64,000 nucleotides of DNA from Providencia stuartii (GCA_900455155.1 UGUC01000004.1:682001-746000), one strand, 5' to 3'; positions 19,648 through 30,958 are shown, numbered from the stretch's first letter. Program-made: numbers and translations. The notes: a model not told the origin generated them from the letters alone.

Positions 19648-22511
19648 ATGCATCCTTTTCCTGAGTTGCTACACAGCCAACGAGAGCGGGTTATCGCACG
19701 TTTGGCCGATCATGGAAGTGAATTACTGCCTCTGAGTGATGAAGAAGCCATCGTACTAAGTTTTAGTGACTTTGTGTTAAAGCAGGTTTTAGCGCATTCA
19801 CGTTTTTTGCAGCAGATCCGTGAGCAACGACCTAGCCCTAGCGAATGGCAACATTATGAGCAGTGGCTTGGAAAGGATTTGGAATCGGTGGTAGATGAAG
19901 ATCATTTGATGCGAGTATTGCGGACATTTCGCCATCAAATGCTAGTCAGAGCCGCTTGGATGCAAGCCTTAAAGATCAGTTCGGAAAAAGAAACCTTACA
20001 GCAACTGAGTCATTTAGCGGAAACCGTGATCGTTGCCGCAAGAGATTGGTTATATCAGCAATATAGTCAATCGTGGGGAACGCCTTGTGATAGCGAAGGT
20101 AACCCACAGCCATTACTGGTTCTCGGGATGGGGAAACTGGGTGGTGGAGAGCTTAATTTTTCCTCTGATATCGATTTGATTTTTGCCTATCCCGAAAATG
20201 GCGTAACACGCGGTGGACGCAAAGAGCTAGATAACGCGCAATTTTTTACCCGTCTAGGACAAAAGTTGATCCGCGTCCTCGATCAAGTCACGGTTGAGGG
20301 CTTTGTCTATCGTGTCGATATGCGTTTACGCCCATTTGGTGACAGTGGACCTTTGGTGTTCAGTTTCTCTGCTTTAGAGGATTATTATCAAGAGCAAGGG
20401 CGAGATTGGGAACGTTATGCAATGGTTAAAGCACGTATTATGGGGCCAGATAGCCTACATTATGCAGATACATTGCGTCAGTTACTACGTCCCTTCGTCT
20501 ATCGCCGTTATATCGATTTTAGTGTGATTCAATCGCTGCGTAATATGAAAAATATGATTGAGCGAGAGGTTCGCCGTCGGGGGCTGGTCGATAATATTAA
20601 ACTTGGGGCTGGTGGCATTCGAGAAATTGAATTTATCACTCAAGTTTTTCAGTTGATCCGTGGCGGCCGCGAACCGGCACTGCAATCACAATCATTACTG
20701 CTAGCCATGAAAGGTATTCGAGAGCTTGAACTGCTTCCTGCCGAGCAAGTCGAACTGCTACAAGAGAATTATCTCTTTTTACGGCGGGTGGAAAATTTAT
20801 TGCAAAGTATTGATGACCAGCAAACCCAGACTCTACCAGATGATGCTCTCAATCAAGCCCGTTTAGCTTGGGGGGATGGGCTTTGAACACTGGCAGGCTT
20901 TTTATCAAGAACTCATGCAGAAAATGGCGATGGTTCATCATATTTTTACTGAACAAATTGGTCAGGATGATGAAGAAGAGCGTCAAGATAGCTTCGATGA
21001 GATCTATATCACCTTGTGGCAAGGGGAGCTTACTAAAGAGGAGTTAGCCCCTTACTTGCCTTCTCAGGACGAGGAAGTTGCCCAGAAAATCATTCATGGC
21101 ATTTTGATGTTTCGTCACGACCTCAATAAACGCACGATAGGGCCGCGTGGGCGAGATGTTCTTGATGAATTAATGCCTAAATTGTTGGCAAAAGTGGGAG
21201 AGCGGGCGGATGCAGGCCAAGTTGTTGAACGTCTAACACCACTTTTATTAAGCATAGTTAGCCGAACAACCTATTTAGAGTTGATGCTTGAATTTGATGA
21301 AGTATTGACTCACGTTATTCGCTTATGTGCCGCATCCCCAATGATTGCGGAGCAGCTTGCCCGCCACCCATTATTGCTTGATGAGCTACTCGATCCGAAG
21401 TCCCTTTACCAACCTCTACCTTTAACCGCATATCGTGATGAATTGCGTCAATATTTAATGCGAGTGCCTGAAGAAGATGAAGAGCAACAGCTAGAGGCAT
21501 TAAGGCAATTTAAGCAAGCACAATTATTGCGTATTGCTGCGGAAGATATTACGGGCGTCTTGCCAGTGATGAAAGTCAGTGATCATTTAACCTATTTGGC
21601 TGAAGCGATCATTGATGCCGTTGTTCATCAAGCATGGCAAAAAATGGTGAAACGCTACGGTGAGCCAGCACATCTTGCTCAATTAGATGAAAAACAATAT
21701 GGTTTTGCGGTATTGGGATATGGGAAATTAGGCGGCTGGGAGCTTGGCTACAGTTCCGATTTGGATTTGGTGTTTCTATTCGATTGCCCTATCGGGGTTG
21801 TCACGAATGGTGAGCGTTCAATAGACGCAAGGCAATTTTATTTACGTGTTGCACAGCGTATTATTCATCTATTTAGTACCCGTACAGCCTCTGGGGTACT
21901 GTATGAAGTGGATGCCCGTTTAAGGCCATCAGGGGAGTCTGGTATGTTAGTCAGTACCATTGAAGCCTTTGATGATTATCAAAAAAATGAAGCATGGACA
22001 TGGGAACATCAGGCATTGATCCGAGCTAGAATGGTATTTGGCGATGCTAGATTACAACAAGAGTTTAATCGTATTCGCCATGAAACCTTATGTACTCCAC
22101 AAGATGCAGAAACATTACGTCAGCAAGTACGTGATATGCGGTTGAAAATGCATCAACACTTAGGGAGCCATCAAAGTAACCTATTTGATTTGAAAGCTGA
22201 TCCGGGTGGCATTACCGATATTGAATTTATCGCACAATACCTTGTTTTACGCTACGCACCTGAAAACCCATCGTTAACTCGTTGGTCTGATAATGTCCGT
22301 ATCTTTGAACTTATGGCTCAACATGCGTTGATGCCTGAAAATGAAGCCAATGCTTTAACTCAGGCGTATGTGACTATGCGTGATGAATTACATCATCTTG
22401 CTTTGCAATCATTGCCAAGTAGAGTGGATATCAGCCAGTTTGTCGTTGAGCGTGAACAGGTTTTAGCGAGTTGGAAAAAAATGGCTAGGGGCGGTCGAAT
22501 CGCATCATTAA
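19648..22511 (+). CDS. glnE: bifunctional glutamine synthetase adenylyltransferase/adenylyl-removing enzyme GlnE, two apparent frameshifts
   Basis: Controls glutamine synthetase by adding or removing AMP. Two nucleotidyltransferase modules are visible: [20 protein letters not shown] (N-terminal, deadenylylation) and [20 protein letters not shown] (C-terminal, adenylylation), each with G-K-L-G-G and DxD. The frame breaks in the G6 run 20870-20875; one G fewer gives ...LAWGMGFEHW. A second break in the A7 run 22475-22481 moves the end from an odd tail to [13 protein letters not shown] with stop 22509-22511. Repaired length 953 residues (946 in E. coli). Confidence 0.95.
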
Positions 22512-22582
22512 CGCGGCCTATTGCTTTGTGATAATATCGCGTTAATTAATTACAGCTTCCTTTTGAAAACTGGAGTTTTGGG

Positions 22583-24019
22583 ATGAAAGTAACACTCCCT
22601 GATTATAAACAAGCAGGTGTACTTGTTGTTGGTGATGTCATGTTAGACCGCTATTGGCATGGCCCAGCGAGTCGTATCTCACCAGAAGCACCGGTGCCGG
22701 TGGTTAAAGTCAATATGGTTGAAGAGCGTCCTGGTGGTGCTGCTAACGTAGCCATGAATATTGCTTCATTAGGCGCCAACTCTCGCCTTGTTGGCTTGAC
22801 GGGAATTGACGATGCGGCAAAAGCACTCACTGAAAGTTTGAATGCTGTAAAAGTACGTTGTGACTTTGTGGCAATCCCAACTCATCCCACGATTACGAAA
22901 TTACGGGTGTTGTCACGTAATCAACAACTGATCCGCCTTGATTTTGAAGAAGGCTTTGAAAATATTGATGTTCAACCTTTGCTAGAACGTATTGAACAAG
23001 CCTTGCCACATATTGGTGCATTGGTATTGTCAGATTATGCTAAAGGGGCATTATCGCAAGTACAAAAAATGATTGCCTTGGCAAACAAAGCCGGCGTGCC
23101 TGTTCTGATTGATCCGAAAGGGAGTGATTTTGAACGCTACCGTGGGGCGACGTTGCTGACACCAAATATGTCTGAGTTTGAAGCCATTGTCGGTCGCTGC
23201 CGTGATAACCAAGATGTTGAAGAGAAGGGGATGAATTTATTGAAATCCCTCGATTTAACAGCGTTATTGATCACACGCTCTGAGCAAGGGATGAGCCTGA
23301 TCCGCCGTGATGAGCCACCGCTACATTTACCGACAGAAGCGCAAGAAGTTTATGATGTAACAGGGGCGGGGGATACGGTTATTGGCGTATTGGCGGCCTC
23401 TATTGCTTCAGGTCGACCTCTGCATGAGGCATGTGCGCTAGCTAACGCTGCGGCAGGTGTGGTCGTTGGAAAATTGGGGACTTCAACCGTTTCCCCTATC
23501 GAGTTAGAGAATGCGATCCGCGGCCGTGCCGATAACGGTTTTGGGTGTGGATGGATGAAAAAGCAGCTAAAACAGGCTGTGGCAAACGCGAGGTTGCGTG
23601 GCGAACGTGTTGGTGATGACAAATGGTTGTTTTTGATATTCTGCATGCAGGCCATGTTTCGTACCTTGCTAATGCTCGTAAGCTAGGGGATAGGCTAATC
23701 GTCGCCGTAAATAGTGATGCTTCGGACGCGCCGCCTTAAAGGGGAAACTCGCCCCGTCAATCCGCTGGAGCAGCGTATGATTGTGCTAGGAGCGTTGGAA
23801 TCTGTCGATTGGGTCGTTCCTTTTGAAGAAGACACGCCACAACGTTTAATTAGTGAAGTGCTACCTGATGTTCTGGTGAAAGGGGGAGATTATCGCCCTG
23901 AAGAGATAGCTGGGAGCGAGGAAGTTTGGGCTGCGGGTGGTGAGGTTAAAGTACTGAACTTTGAAGATGGTATTTCAACGACGAATATCATTAAAAATAT
24001 TATGAAAACCAGCAAATAA
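22583..24019 (+). CDS. hldE: bifunctional heptose kinase/adenylyltransferase HldE, three apparent frameshifts
   Basis: Makes ADP-heptose for the LPS inner core. N-terminal ribokinase-like kinase (1 to about 318: [31 protein letters not shown]). C-terminal nucleotidyltransferase ([20 protein letters not shown] after repair, [23 protein letters not shown]). Three extra bases break the junction: at GG 23612-23613, in T5 23630-23634 and near 23724-23727. Removing them gives 477 residues, exactly the E. coli length. Loss of HldE would give deep-rough LPS, so a clustered sequence error is more likely than a real defect. Last gene of the operon. Confidence 0.94.
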
Positions 24020-24036
24020 GCTACAAACATACCGTT

Positions 24037-24076
24037 GATAAGGCCTGTGATAGATGTGGCACAGGTCTTATCAAAA
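24037..24076 (+). terminator. rho-independent terminator of ygiF-glnE-hldE
   Basis: GATAAGGCCTGTG (24037-24049) pairs with CACAGGTCTTATC (24060-24072), one mismatch, 10-base loop. The poly-T tail is weak. Confidence 0.65.
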
Positions 24077-24113
24077 TTCGTCGTATAGCGCTACCGCCTA
24101 GGGGAGCAAGAAA

Positions 24114-24399
24114 TTATTCTTGTTCAGATGGCTTCTCTTCAAGCGCTTTTGATTCACCAAAACGCTCTTCTAATGCTTTCACTCGTTGTTCCATTTGCGC
24201 TAACTTTTCGCGTGTACGCAATAACACTTGGGTTTTGAATATCAAACTCTTCGCGGCTTACAAGGTCAAGTTTACTGAGTTGTGACTGAAGCAGTGAACG
24301 TAGTTTCTTATCAAAATCTTCACCCAAATCACGGACGCCTTTTGGTAAAGCACCTTGAATTTGGCGGGCTACTTGTTCAATTTTTTTCGGATCGAGCAT
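24114..24399 (-). CDS. ubiK: ubiquinone biosynthesis accessory factor UbiK (YqiC), apparent frameshift
   Basis: Small coiled-coil protein that assists aerobic ubiquinone synthesis in the Ubi complex (BMFP family). MLDPKKIEQVARQIQGALPKG...LDLVSREEFDIQ matches E. coli UbiK closely. The frame then fails in the T4 run 24233-24236 (plus strand). With one base fewer it continues TQVLLRTREKLAQMEQRV...FGESKALEEKPSEQE, a typical C-terminal coiled coil, to the stop at 24114-24116. 94 residues (96 in E. coli). Convergent with hldE and divergent from ribB. Confidence 0.9.
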
Positions 24400-24683
24400 T
24401 CGCGGGTCCTTAAGTTTTAAAAGATCAATTTTGCCGATAGTGTAATACTAGAATGCTTTGTAATAAAGCCCATATGCACCTTGTGCAGCAAGTTGAGATA
24501 AAGGTGTGCAAGATAGGCCTGTCTTCCTCAATTGCTGATCCTCACTTAAGCGTATCTAATGTGTGACTTGAATGAATAACGCTTCGTTTTTTATTGATTT
24601 TTTTTGACAGAAAATGTGAGTTAGCCGTTAATTTTGGGTTTGCCCGTTGCACGTTGTAATTATTGGCGTTATATTGAATGCGC
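24400..24683. other. ubiK/ribB divergent spacer before the riboswitch
   Basis: About 280 bases without a gene. It should contain the promoters of ubiK (minus) and of the ribB leader (plus); I cannot choose the exact hexamers with confidence. Confidence 0.4.
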
Positions 24684-24832
24684 TTATCTCAGGGCGGGGT
24701 GGAAGTCCCCACCGGCGGTAACATGCCTAGGTATGAAGCCCGCGAGCGCTTTATCATTTGTTAGGGTAAAGGTCAGCAGATCCAGTGTGAATCTGGAGCC
24801 GACGGTTATAGTCCGGATGGGAGAGAATAACG
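24684..24832 (+). ncRNA. FMN riboswitch (RFN element) in the ribB leader
   Basis: The conserved RFN elements appear in order: TCAGGGCGGGGTGGAAGTCC, CCACCGGCGGTAA, AAGCCCGCGAGCG, GGTCAGCAGATC, GTGTGAATCTGGAGCCGACG and TATAGTCCGGATGGGAGAGA. It binds FMN and lowers expression of the ribB gene 157 bases downstream. A small hairpin (GTGCT...AGCAC, about 24847-24862) after the aptamer may belong to the expression platform. Confidence 0.97.
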
Positions 24833-24988
24833 GTATTAGCATCATTGTGCTATCGAAGCACTGTATTGCTTTTCATATCTGAATTGGCAGAGCGCACACT
24901 CGTGGCTGTTTTGTTTATTCAGTTCTCATACTCCTAAGACTGCCCTGATTCTGGTAACTAATAAATTATTACTTAAGAGGTTTTTACC

Positions 24989-25642
24989 ATGAATCAGACG
25001 CTACTTTCCGAATTCGGTAATCCAATCGAACGTGTTGAACGTGCCATTGCAGCATTGCGCCAAGGCCAAGGTGTGCTTGTGCTCGATGATGAAGATCGTG
25101 AAAATGAAGGCGACCTTGTTTTTGCCGCAGAAACAATGACGCCAGAACAAATGGCCATGACGATCCGCTATAGTAGCGGGATTGTGTGCCTGTGCATTAC
25201 GGAAGAACGCCGTAAACAGCTTGAATTGCCTATGATGGTGCAAAATAATACCAGCCAAAACAATACTGCTTTTACGGTAACGATTGAGGCAGCTAAAGGG
25301 GTAACGACGGGCGTTTCAGCAGCAGACCGCATCACAACAATCCGTGCTGCCATTGCTGATAATGCAACGCCGGCAGATCTACATCATCCAGGACATGTGT
25401 TCCCGCTGCGTGGTCGTGATGGCGGGGTTCTGACTCGTCGTGGTCATACAGAGGCGAGCATTGATTTAGCGACACTAGCTGGGTTTAAACCCGCGGGAGT
25501 GTTGTGCGAATTGACTAACGATGATGGCACAATGGCTCGCGCACCGGACGTCGTTGCTTTTGCTAAAGAACATGGTATGACCGTTTTAACAATTGAAGAT
25601 CTGGTTGCATACCGTTTGCAGATGGAAAAGAAAGCGAGCTAA
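24989..25642 (+). CDS. ribB: 3,4-dihydroxy-2-butanone-4-phosphate synthase RibB
   Basis: Converts ribulose-5-phosphate to the four-carbon precursor of riboflavin. 217 residues, as in E. coli. Motifs: [16 protein letters not shown] (Mg and catalytic acidic loop, about 33-48), [12 protein letters not shown], '[18 protein letters not shown]' and [15 protein letters not shown] with an AAGAGG site. Stand-alone RibB without a fused GTP cyclohydrolase II. Controlled by the FMN riboswitch upstream. Confidence 0.97.
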   Translation: MNQTLLSEFGNPIERVERAIAALRQGQGVLVLDDEDRENEGDLVFAAETMTPEQMAMTIRYSSGIVCLCITEERRKQLELPMMVQNNTSQNNTAFTVTIEAAKGVTTGVSAADRITTIRAAIADNATPADLHHPGHVFPLRGRDGGVLTRRGHTEASIDLATLAGFKPAGVLCELTNDDGTMARAPDVVAFAKEHGMTVLTIEDLVAYRLQMEKKAS

Positions 25643-25677
25643 GCAAACAGAGAGTTAGACATTTAGCATCGAATTTT

Positions 25678-25712
25678 AAGCCACAAAGTTGCACACCTTT
25701 GTGGCTTATTCA
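25678..25712 (+). terminator. rho-independent terminator of ribB
   Basis: Perfect 11-bp stem AAGCCACAAAG / CTTTGTGGCTT (25678-25688, 25697-25707), then ATTCAATTT. Confidence 0.75.
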
Positions 25713-25798
25713 ATTTATTTGACGAAGATGCTCAGCACCATCTACTGTGATTTATTATTAAACTGCGTATGCTGAGATAATAATGTGTAAGATGGAGC

Positions 25799-26596
25799 AT
25801 GAAACTCATGTCAGCGAACAAAATGCCAGCGGTTTTTATTGGCCATGGCAGCCCAATGAATGCGATATCAGATAACCAATATACTCAGGCATGGGCAGCT
25901 CTTGGGCAGTCGCTGCCTAAACCCAAAGCTATCTTGATGATCTCGGCACATTGGTATACTCGAGGAACCGCCGTCACCGCGATGGCTCAGCCAAGAACCA
26001 TTCATGATTTTGGCGGCTTTCCTGAACCTTTGTATCAAATGCAATATCCAGCATCAGGCTCCCCTGAACTAGCTCAGCAAGTCGCCGATTTATTAGCGCC
26101 ATTACCAGTCTATTTAGATAAAAGTGAATGGGGGCTAGATCACGGTGCATGGGAGATCCTCGTTCGTATGTATCCTCAAGCAGATATTCCAGTCGTTCAA
26201 TTGAGTATTGATGGAACAAAACCTGCGGCTTGGCACTTAGAAGTGGGGCGTAAGCTGGCCTCATTAAGAGAGCAGGGAGTGATGATTATGGCTAGTGGGA
26301 ATGTGGTGCATAATCTGAGGGAAATGAATTGGCAAAATGCGAATGTTGAGGCGTACCCTTGGGCGCGTTCGTTTGAGCAATTTGTGATTGAGCACCTAAC
26401 AAGCAAGCAGTTACCTCACCCTTTGACAGCGGCTCTTATACGGGAAGATGGGAGGCGTTCTAACCCTTCACCAGAGCATTTTTTACCTTTGTTGTATGTG
26501 ATTGGTAGCTGGGATGGTAAAGAAGTAATATCTACCCCGACAGAAGGGATTGTATCAGGCTCTTTGAGCATGCTATCGGTGCAAGTAGGTGAATAA
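25799..26596 (+). CDS. ygiD: 4,5-DOPA-extradiol-dioxygenase-like protein YgiD
   Basis: Member of the LigB/DODA family of metal-dependent extradiol ring-cleavage dioxygenases. 265 residues. Family signatures: VFIGHGSPMNAI (first His ligand), ISAHWYTRGT (second), the GLDHGAWEIL loop, and MASGNVVHNLR (third). The start at 25799 follows GGAG by four bases; MSANKMP at 25808 is an alternative. Convergent with ygiC. Physiological substrate in enterobacteria unknown. Confidence 0.9.
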   Translation: MKLMSANKMPAVFIGHGSPMNAISDNQYTQAWAALGQSLPKPKAILMISAHWYTRGTAVTAMAQPRTIHDFGGFPEPLYQMQYPASGSPELAQQVADLLAPLPVYLDKSEWGLDHGAWEILVRMYPQADIPVVQLSIDGTKPAAWHLEVGRKLASLREQGVMIMASGNVVHNLREMNWQNANVEAYPWARSFEQFVIEHLTSKQLPHPLTAALIREDGRRSNPSPEHFLPLLYVIGSWDGKEVISTPTEGIVSGSLSMLSVQVGE

Positions 26597-26672
26597 CAGG
26601 CTAGGAAAGGTAAACAAAAATGACTTTCCCGCGTTGAAGGTAAATTTACTGCCTTGTGTTTTTAGTGGAAGA

Positions 26673-26697
26673 AAACGGCATGGTTAACATGCCGTTT
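26673..26697. terminator. bidirectional terminator between ygiD and ygiC
   Basis: Perfect 10-bp stem AAACGGCATG / CATGCCGTTT with a GTTAA loop, between convergent genes. Confidence 0.75.
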
Positions 26698-26702
26698 GTC
26701 TA

Positions 26703-27863
26703 TCAGTCAATAATGACATGAGGATAGAAGCGAGAGAGGTCTTGAGTGATAAGCTCTTTGTCTTCGCGAATACAGATACCCGCAGGTTGATCATTCACTA
26801 ACCAACTTCCTACTAATGTATAGTTACCTTCAAATTGAGGTAGCGGATGGAACTGCTGGATGATCATGCCTTCTTCGCCATATGGACCATCTGCTGAGGC
26901 AATCTCTTGGCCTTTTTCAATCACACGAATATTCGCCCCTTCGCGAGAAAATAGTGGTTTGATCACATAACTTTCAAGCTCTGGTTTTTCGCCATCAGCA
27001 AAGTAAGCTGGCAACAAATTAGGATGATTTGGGAACATTTCCCATAACATTGGTAGCAGTGCTTTATTCGAAATAATGCTCTTCCAAGCTGGCTCTAACC
27101 AACGTACACCGGCATCTTCCAATTTGGTAGAAAAAATTTCTCTGAGCATAAATTCCCACGGATACAGTTTAAACAGATTACTAATGATCTGATCTTGTGT
27201 ATCTGTGAATTCACCTCTTTCACCTAAGCCAATTTCATCCATATAAAGGAATTCAGTTGCGACACCTGCTTCATGAGCACAATCTTGTAGGTACTGAACA
27301 GTGCCACGATCTTCATCGGTATCACGGCAGCACGCCATATGCAGCAGACGGAAACCATGTTGATCTTTAAGCTGAGTGAAACGTTCGATCAACTGCTCTT
27401 GAATACTGTTAAATTGATCGGCGTTTTCTGGTAGTTTCCCTGCATTGATCTGATCTTCCAACCAAATCCACTGGAAAAAGGCTGACTCATAGAGCGATGT
27501 CGGTGTATCAGCATTATTCTCTAGTAGCTTAGGAGGGTTAACTCCATCGTAGGCCAGATCAAGGCGTGAATAGAGCGAAGGTTGGCTCGTCTTCCACGAT
27601 TGGCGTACAAACTCCCAACAGTGTTTTGGGATTTGAAAGCGCGCAAGTAACTCATCACTTTCAACAACCCGTTCAACCACTTTTAAACACATTTGGTGTA
27701 ATTCAGCAGTGGCATCTTCAATTTCTTCAATTTGCGCCATTGAGAATTGATAGTAAGCGTCTTCAGACCAGTATGGCTCGCCATACATGGTATGAAAACC
27801 AAAGCCAAATTCAGCTGCTTTTTCGCGCCAATCAGGGCGCTCAATAATTGGTACTCGTTTCAT
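26703..27863 (-). CDS. ygiC: glutathionylspermidine-synthase-like ATP-grasp protein YgiC
   Basis: 386 residues, the same length as E. coli YgiC. Homologous to the amidase-free synthetase half of glutathionylspermidine synthase: [28 protein letters not shown]...[34 protein letters not shown] and SREGANI give the ATP-grasp fold. Whether it makes an amide bond to a polyamine or another amine is not known. Starts 6 bases after ygiB, so the two are one operon. Confidence 0.92.
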   Translation of the reverse strand: MKRVPIIERPDWREKAAEFGFGFHTMYGEPYWSEDAYYQFSMAQIEEIEDATAELHQMCLKVVERVVESDELLARFQIPKHCWEFVRQSWKTSQPSLYSRLDLAYDGVNPPKLLENNADTPTSLYESAFFQWIWLEDQINAGKLPENADQFNSIQEQLIERFTQLKDQHGFRLLHMACCRDTDEDRGTVQYLQDCAHEAGVATEFLYMDEIGLGERGEFTDTQDQIISNLFKLYPWEFMLREIFSTKLEDAGVRWLEPAWKSIISNKALLPMLWEMFPNHPNLLPAYFADGEKPELESYVIKPLFSREGANIRVIEKGQEIASADGPYGEEGMIIQQFHPLPQFEGNYTLVGSWLVNDQPAGICIREDKELITQDLSRFYPHVIID

Positions 27864-27869
27864 TACTTA

Positions 27870-28568
27870 TCAACCACCCATTGAACGGGAAGATGAAGAA
27901 GATTTAGACGAGGAAGATTTCTGTGCCATCGCTTGCTTATTCACCGTGTCGCCAAAGCCACCACGAGTGATGGTGGAAGTGGTTGGTGGCTTAGGTGCCA
28001 TTGCTGTTTTTGGTACGCTGATAGAACGCCCACCTGCAACAGCAGGACCATAGCTTTTACCTGTAGCATCGACAAATTTGCCATTAGCTGGGCTAGCTGG
28101 ATTTTTAGAGCTAAAAAGAGGTTGTGAAGGTGCACTACCGCCCATCATTCGACCCATCATGTAACCCATCATCAATGGCATCCACATGCTACCAGAGCTA
28201 CTTTGTGCTTGAGCTGTTTGTTCACCATTACCTGCGGTACTTGAGAAACTAGCCTGTGCAGGTGCTTGAGTACACATTGCTTCGCCAAATTCGGCGATAC
28301 AATCTTCTTTCGTTGCATATTTAGGGGCTGTTTTTGCCGCTTCTTGTAATGCATTGTTGTAGGCTAAAGTACATTGTTCAGCTTGAGAAGGATTAGCTTG
28401 GCTACAATCCTGCGCATTGGTATACAGAGAAACAGTCTCATCGCTTTCTTCACAAGCGGAGAGCATAAATACAGCACTAACGGCAATAGCAACGGGTGCT
28501 AAGCGATATGAACGCCAAGACTTACGAAATGCGTCTTGATTAATATGCTTGGTACGCTTCATGGTCAT
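27870..28568 (-). CDS. ygiB: YgiB-family (DUF1190) probable lipoprotein
   Basis: 232 residues. A basic N-terminus ([19 protein letters not shown]) precedes a hydrophobic stretch ending in the lipobox-like 'FMLSAC' at about 33-39. [20 protein letters not shown] and CxxEFG are typical of the family. Met/Gly-rich middle ([12 protein letters not shown]) and a Ser/Lys-rich tail ([15 protein letters not shown]). Start at 28568 because AGGG lies 8 bases upstream. Upstream partner of ygiC; both often sit beside tolC. Confidence 0.88.
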   Translation of the reverse strand: MTMKRTKHINQDAFRKSWRSYRLAPVAIAVSAVFMLSACEESDETVSLYTNAQDCSQANPSQAEQCTLAYNNALQEAAKTAPKYATKEDCIAEFGEAMCTQAPAQASFSSTAGNGEQTAQAQSSSGSMWMPLMMGYMMGRMMGGSAPSQPLFSSKNPASPANGKFVDATGKSYGPAVAGGRSISVPKTAMAPKPPTTSTITRGGFGDTVNKQAMAQKSSSSKSSSSSRSMGG

Positions 28569-29057
28569 GGTAATTACCCTGAATTAAGAGTGAGTAAGAG
28601 GTTAGTTTTGTTGACTCTAGGATAGGGGAAATACGTTGAAAATTAAAGCAGAAATGCCAATGAAATGCGATTAAATAATAAATTTTGCAAATTCCTCGTC
28701 AGAATTAATACGCAAGAGAAGTTATTTTAGAAAAAGTATAACTATTTTTGTTTTATTTCAATAAATTATATTTTGTTTGTTTTTTGATTTATTACTTAAT
28801 GTTTCTCATCAGAGTTGGCTGATTTTGCACAAAGAAATAATCAATAAAGTCTGGTTGCACTCTTTTAGATAGCAAAAACGATATTTATACGAATTTCTAC
28901 TATTACTACATGATGTTTTAGGCTTTTTATAAAATCAAAAACCCTGTTTTATGGTGATTATTCACTAAATAAAAGGGCTTTATCAGTTAAAGATACTTTG
29001 CTTGCTAAATAATGGGTGGTTTAAATTCATAAACACACCCATGCACATTAGTCCCAA
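28569..29057. other. AT-rich intergenic region, ygiB promoter side
   Basis: About 490 bases with no supported gene or RNA. Contains the candidate terminator given separately and presumably the ygiB-ygiC promoter. A second, weaker hairpin (about 29012-29042, ATGGGTG/CACCCAT) lies next to the small secreted-protein gene. Confidence 0.45.
28936..28983 (-). terminator. candidate terminator for the small secreted-protein gene
   Basis: On the minus strand AAAGCCCTTTTAT pairs imperfectly with ATAAAACAGGGTTTTT, followed by further T residues. Confidence 0.4.
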
Positions 29058-29261
29058 TTATGGTCTTGGTGGAATTTTAGATTTATGTTTTCTTGGGGCT
29101 TTTTTCTTTTTTGGCGGTGGTGTTGGCTTTTTATTTTTATGTGCTTTAACTGGTGATGCTGAAATTTTTGCCTCAGTATGATGAGAGCGTGGGGATGCTT
29201 GTGCACCCATAGTTGGCAGTATAAGCGTCGTGCATAATGCAAGAAGAATAAATCTCTTCAT
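29058..29261 (-). CDS. small secreted Lys/Pro-rich protein
   Basis: 67 residues; family not recognised. Clear signal peptide (MKRFILLALCTTLILPTMGAQA), then about 45 residues almost wholly of Lys, Pro, His, Arg and Ser (PTPPPKKKKAPRKHKSKIPP). GGAA lies 5-9 bases upstream of the ATG. A +1 overlapping frame also stays open, but lacks the signal peptide. A cationic periplasmic peptide could bind LPS, nucleic acid or metals; this is speculation. Confidence 0.6.
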   Translation of the reverse strand: MKRFILLALCTTLILPTMGAQASPRSHHTEAKISASPVKAHKNKKPTPPPKKKKAPRKHKSKIPPRP

Positions 29262-29580
29262 AATATTTCCATCTGTTATCTATCAATTAAGGAGCCCGTT
29301 TTATATCACTCCCTAATTATCGAGAAAAATGGCTTTGCATTCACTGACGCAAACTCCATAATTTATGCTAGATTTCATTGTAACCTATTGAATTTATTTT
29401 ATGTTAATAGATTTTGTTAATTTATTGATGGAGGAGAAAACACAAATTTTTCACTGATGACAGCGTGCAATTTAGGCCGTGGTGATCATCAACGTGTTTA
29501 AGAAAGGAAAGTTAAAAAAGGAGGGAGGTTGGCGCGAATAAAAAGGGACCGACTTATCGACCCCTTTAAAGAAGATGTTA
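29262..29580. other. spacer between tolC and the small secreted-protein gene
   Basis: About 320 AT-rich bases; apart from the tolC terminator I see nothing supported here. Confidence 0.4.
29537..29568 (-). terminator. rho-independent terminator of tolC
   Basis: Minus strand AAAGGGGTCGA-TAAG-TCGGTCCCTTT forms 11 pairs (two G-U) and is followed by TTATT. It lies 12 bases past the stop. Confidence 0.75.
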
Positions 29581-30958
29581 TTACCTAATTTGTGGTGTTT
29601 CAATATTGCGAATAATGCTGCTAGGTGAGGTTGAAACCTCTTTGCCTAGGCTTGCATTAAGGCGAGCAATATCTTCTTCATTGAGTGTGCCACGAGCAAA
29701 CTCAATGTTTAATTGGTTAATCATGTAATCATAACGTGCATTAGACAGGTTTTGTTTTGCTTGATACAGCGCGGTAGTTGCGGTTAACACGTCAACAATC
29801 GTACGAGTTCCCACTTGGTAACCGGCTTCCATCGCATCTAATGAACTTTGCGCAGAGACAACGACTTGTTTGTACGCATTGATGCTACTGATAGAAGATG
29901 ACACGTTGTTATATGAAGAACGTACCAACTGAATTACGTTACGATAAACACTCTCAAGTTGCTCACTGGCACCTTGGAAACCATATTGTGCTTGTTCAAC
30001 TTGTGAACTCACCGCACCGCCACTATAAAGTGGTAAGCTTAAGGTTAAGCCAATGCTGTTTTGACCAGTATAGCTATTGCGATCTAACCCGTTGAAGTTG
30101 CTGCCATGGTTATGTGTATTGGCAACGCTGGTAGCCGCATCAAGGTTGATGGTTGGCATATGCCCAGTTTCCGCTAAACGAATGTTTTCACGTGAAACAT
30201 CTTGTGCTAAACGGAGCGCTCAGTAAGCTTAGGTTACGCTCTTCCGCTTCTTTTAAAATTGCATCAACCTGATCAGGAGTCACGGTTTTAAAACGATCGA
30301 TATTCAGTGAAGCCAGTTGATTGTAGTAAACACCGCTGACCTGACGCAGTTTTTCAACCGCATTTTCTAAGTCATTACGGCCTGAAACTTCTTGTGCTAA
30401 CACGCTATCGTAGTTTGCACGGGCGTTTTGTACGTCAGTGATAGCCACTAAGCCCACGTTAAAGCGTTGGGTCGTTTGATCGAGTTGACGGTAAACGGCT
30501 TCTTTATTTGCTTCGATATAGGATAGCGCGTCAATCGCTTTTAATACGTTAAAGTAAGCTGTTGCAGTATCCAAAATCAGTTGCTGTTGGCTGGTTTGAT
30601 ACGAAACATCCGTGATACCCGCGGTTTTTTCTTGGACGCTGAGTTGACGCCATTTTGACATATCAAAAACGACTTGGGTCAATTTCAAAGAAGCATTGAG
30701 ACCGTTGCTTTCAGTATTTCTCGTATCGCGATAACCACTGCCATATGTTATACCGGCCCCTAAACCTAATTGTGGTAATAATGGGCTACGGGATTCATTA
30801 ATCTTTTCAAAAGCTTGGTTACGTTCCGCTAATGATTTTCTTAGATCAGGGTTACTTTCTTTGGATTTTTGGTAAACCTGAAGTAGATCTTCTGCGTAGC
30901 TATTCGTACTGAGACCCACAAAACTTAATGCAATAAAAAGGGGAAGCAGTTTCTTCAT
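29581..30958 (-). CDS. tolC: outer-membrane efflux channel TolC, apparent frameshift
   Basis: Trimeric outer-membrane/periplasmic tunnel used by RND and MFS pumps and type I secretion. Signal peptide MKKLLPLFIALSFVGLSTNS-YA, then EDLLQVYQKSKESNPDLRKS; the two OEP repeats have 'LAERNQAFEKI...PLLPQL' and GYQVGTRTIVDVLTATTALY. Start at 30958 has AAGGA upstream; the longer start is unlikely. One extra base at GG 30213-30214 breaks the frame; repair joins NLSLLSA to RLAQDVSRENIRLAE and gives 458 residues (493 in E. coli, with a longer C-terminal tail). Divergent from nudF, as in E. coli. Confidence 0.94.

Noticed and set aside
24634-24882. 82-codon frame over the ribB leader
   Set aside because: Coincides with the FMN riboswitch, whose conserved RNA elements explain the sequence.
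29048-29242. 64-codon frame overlapping the small secreted protein
   Set aside because: Alternative frame without signal peptide; the overlapping frame has one and a ribosome binding site.
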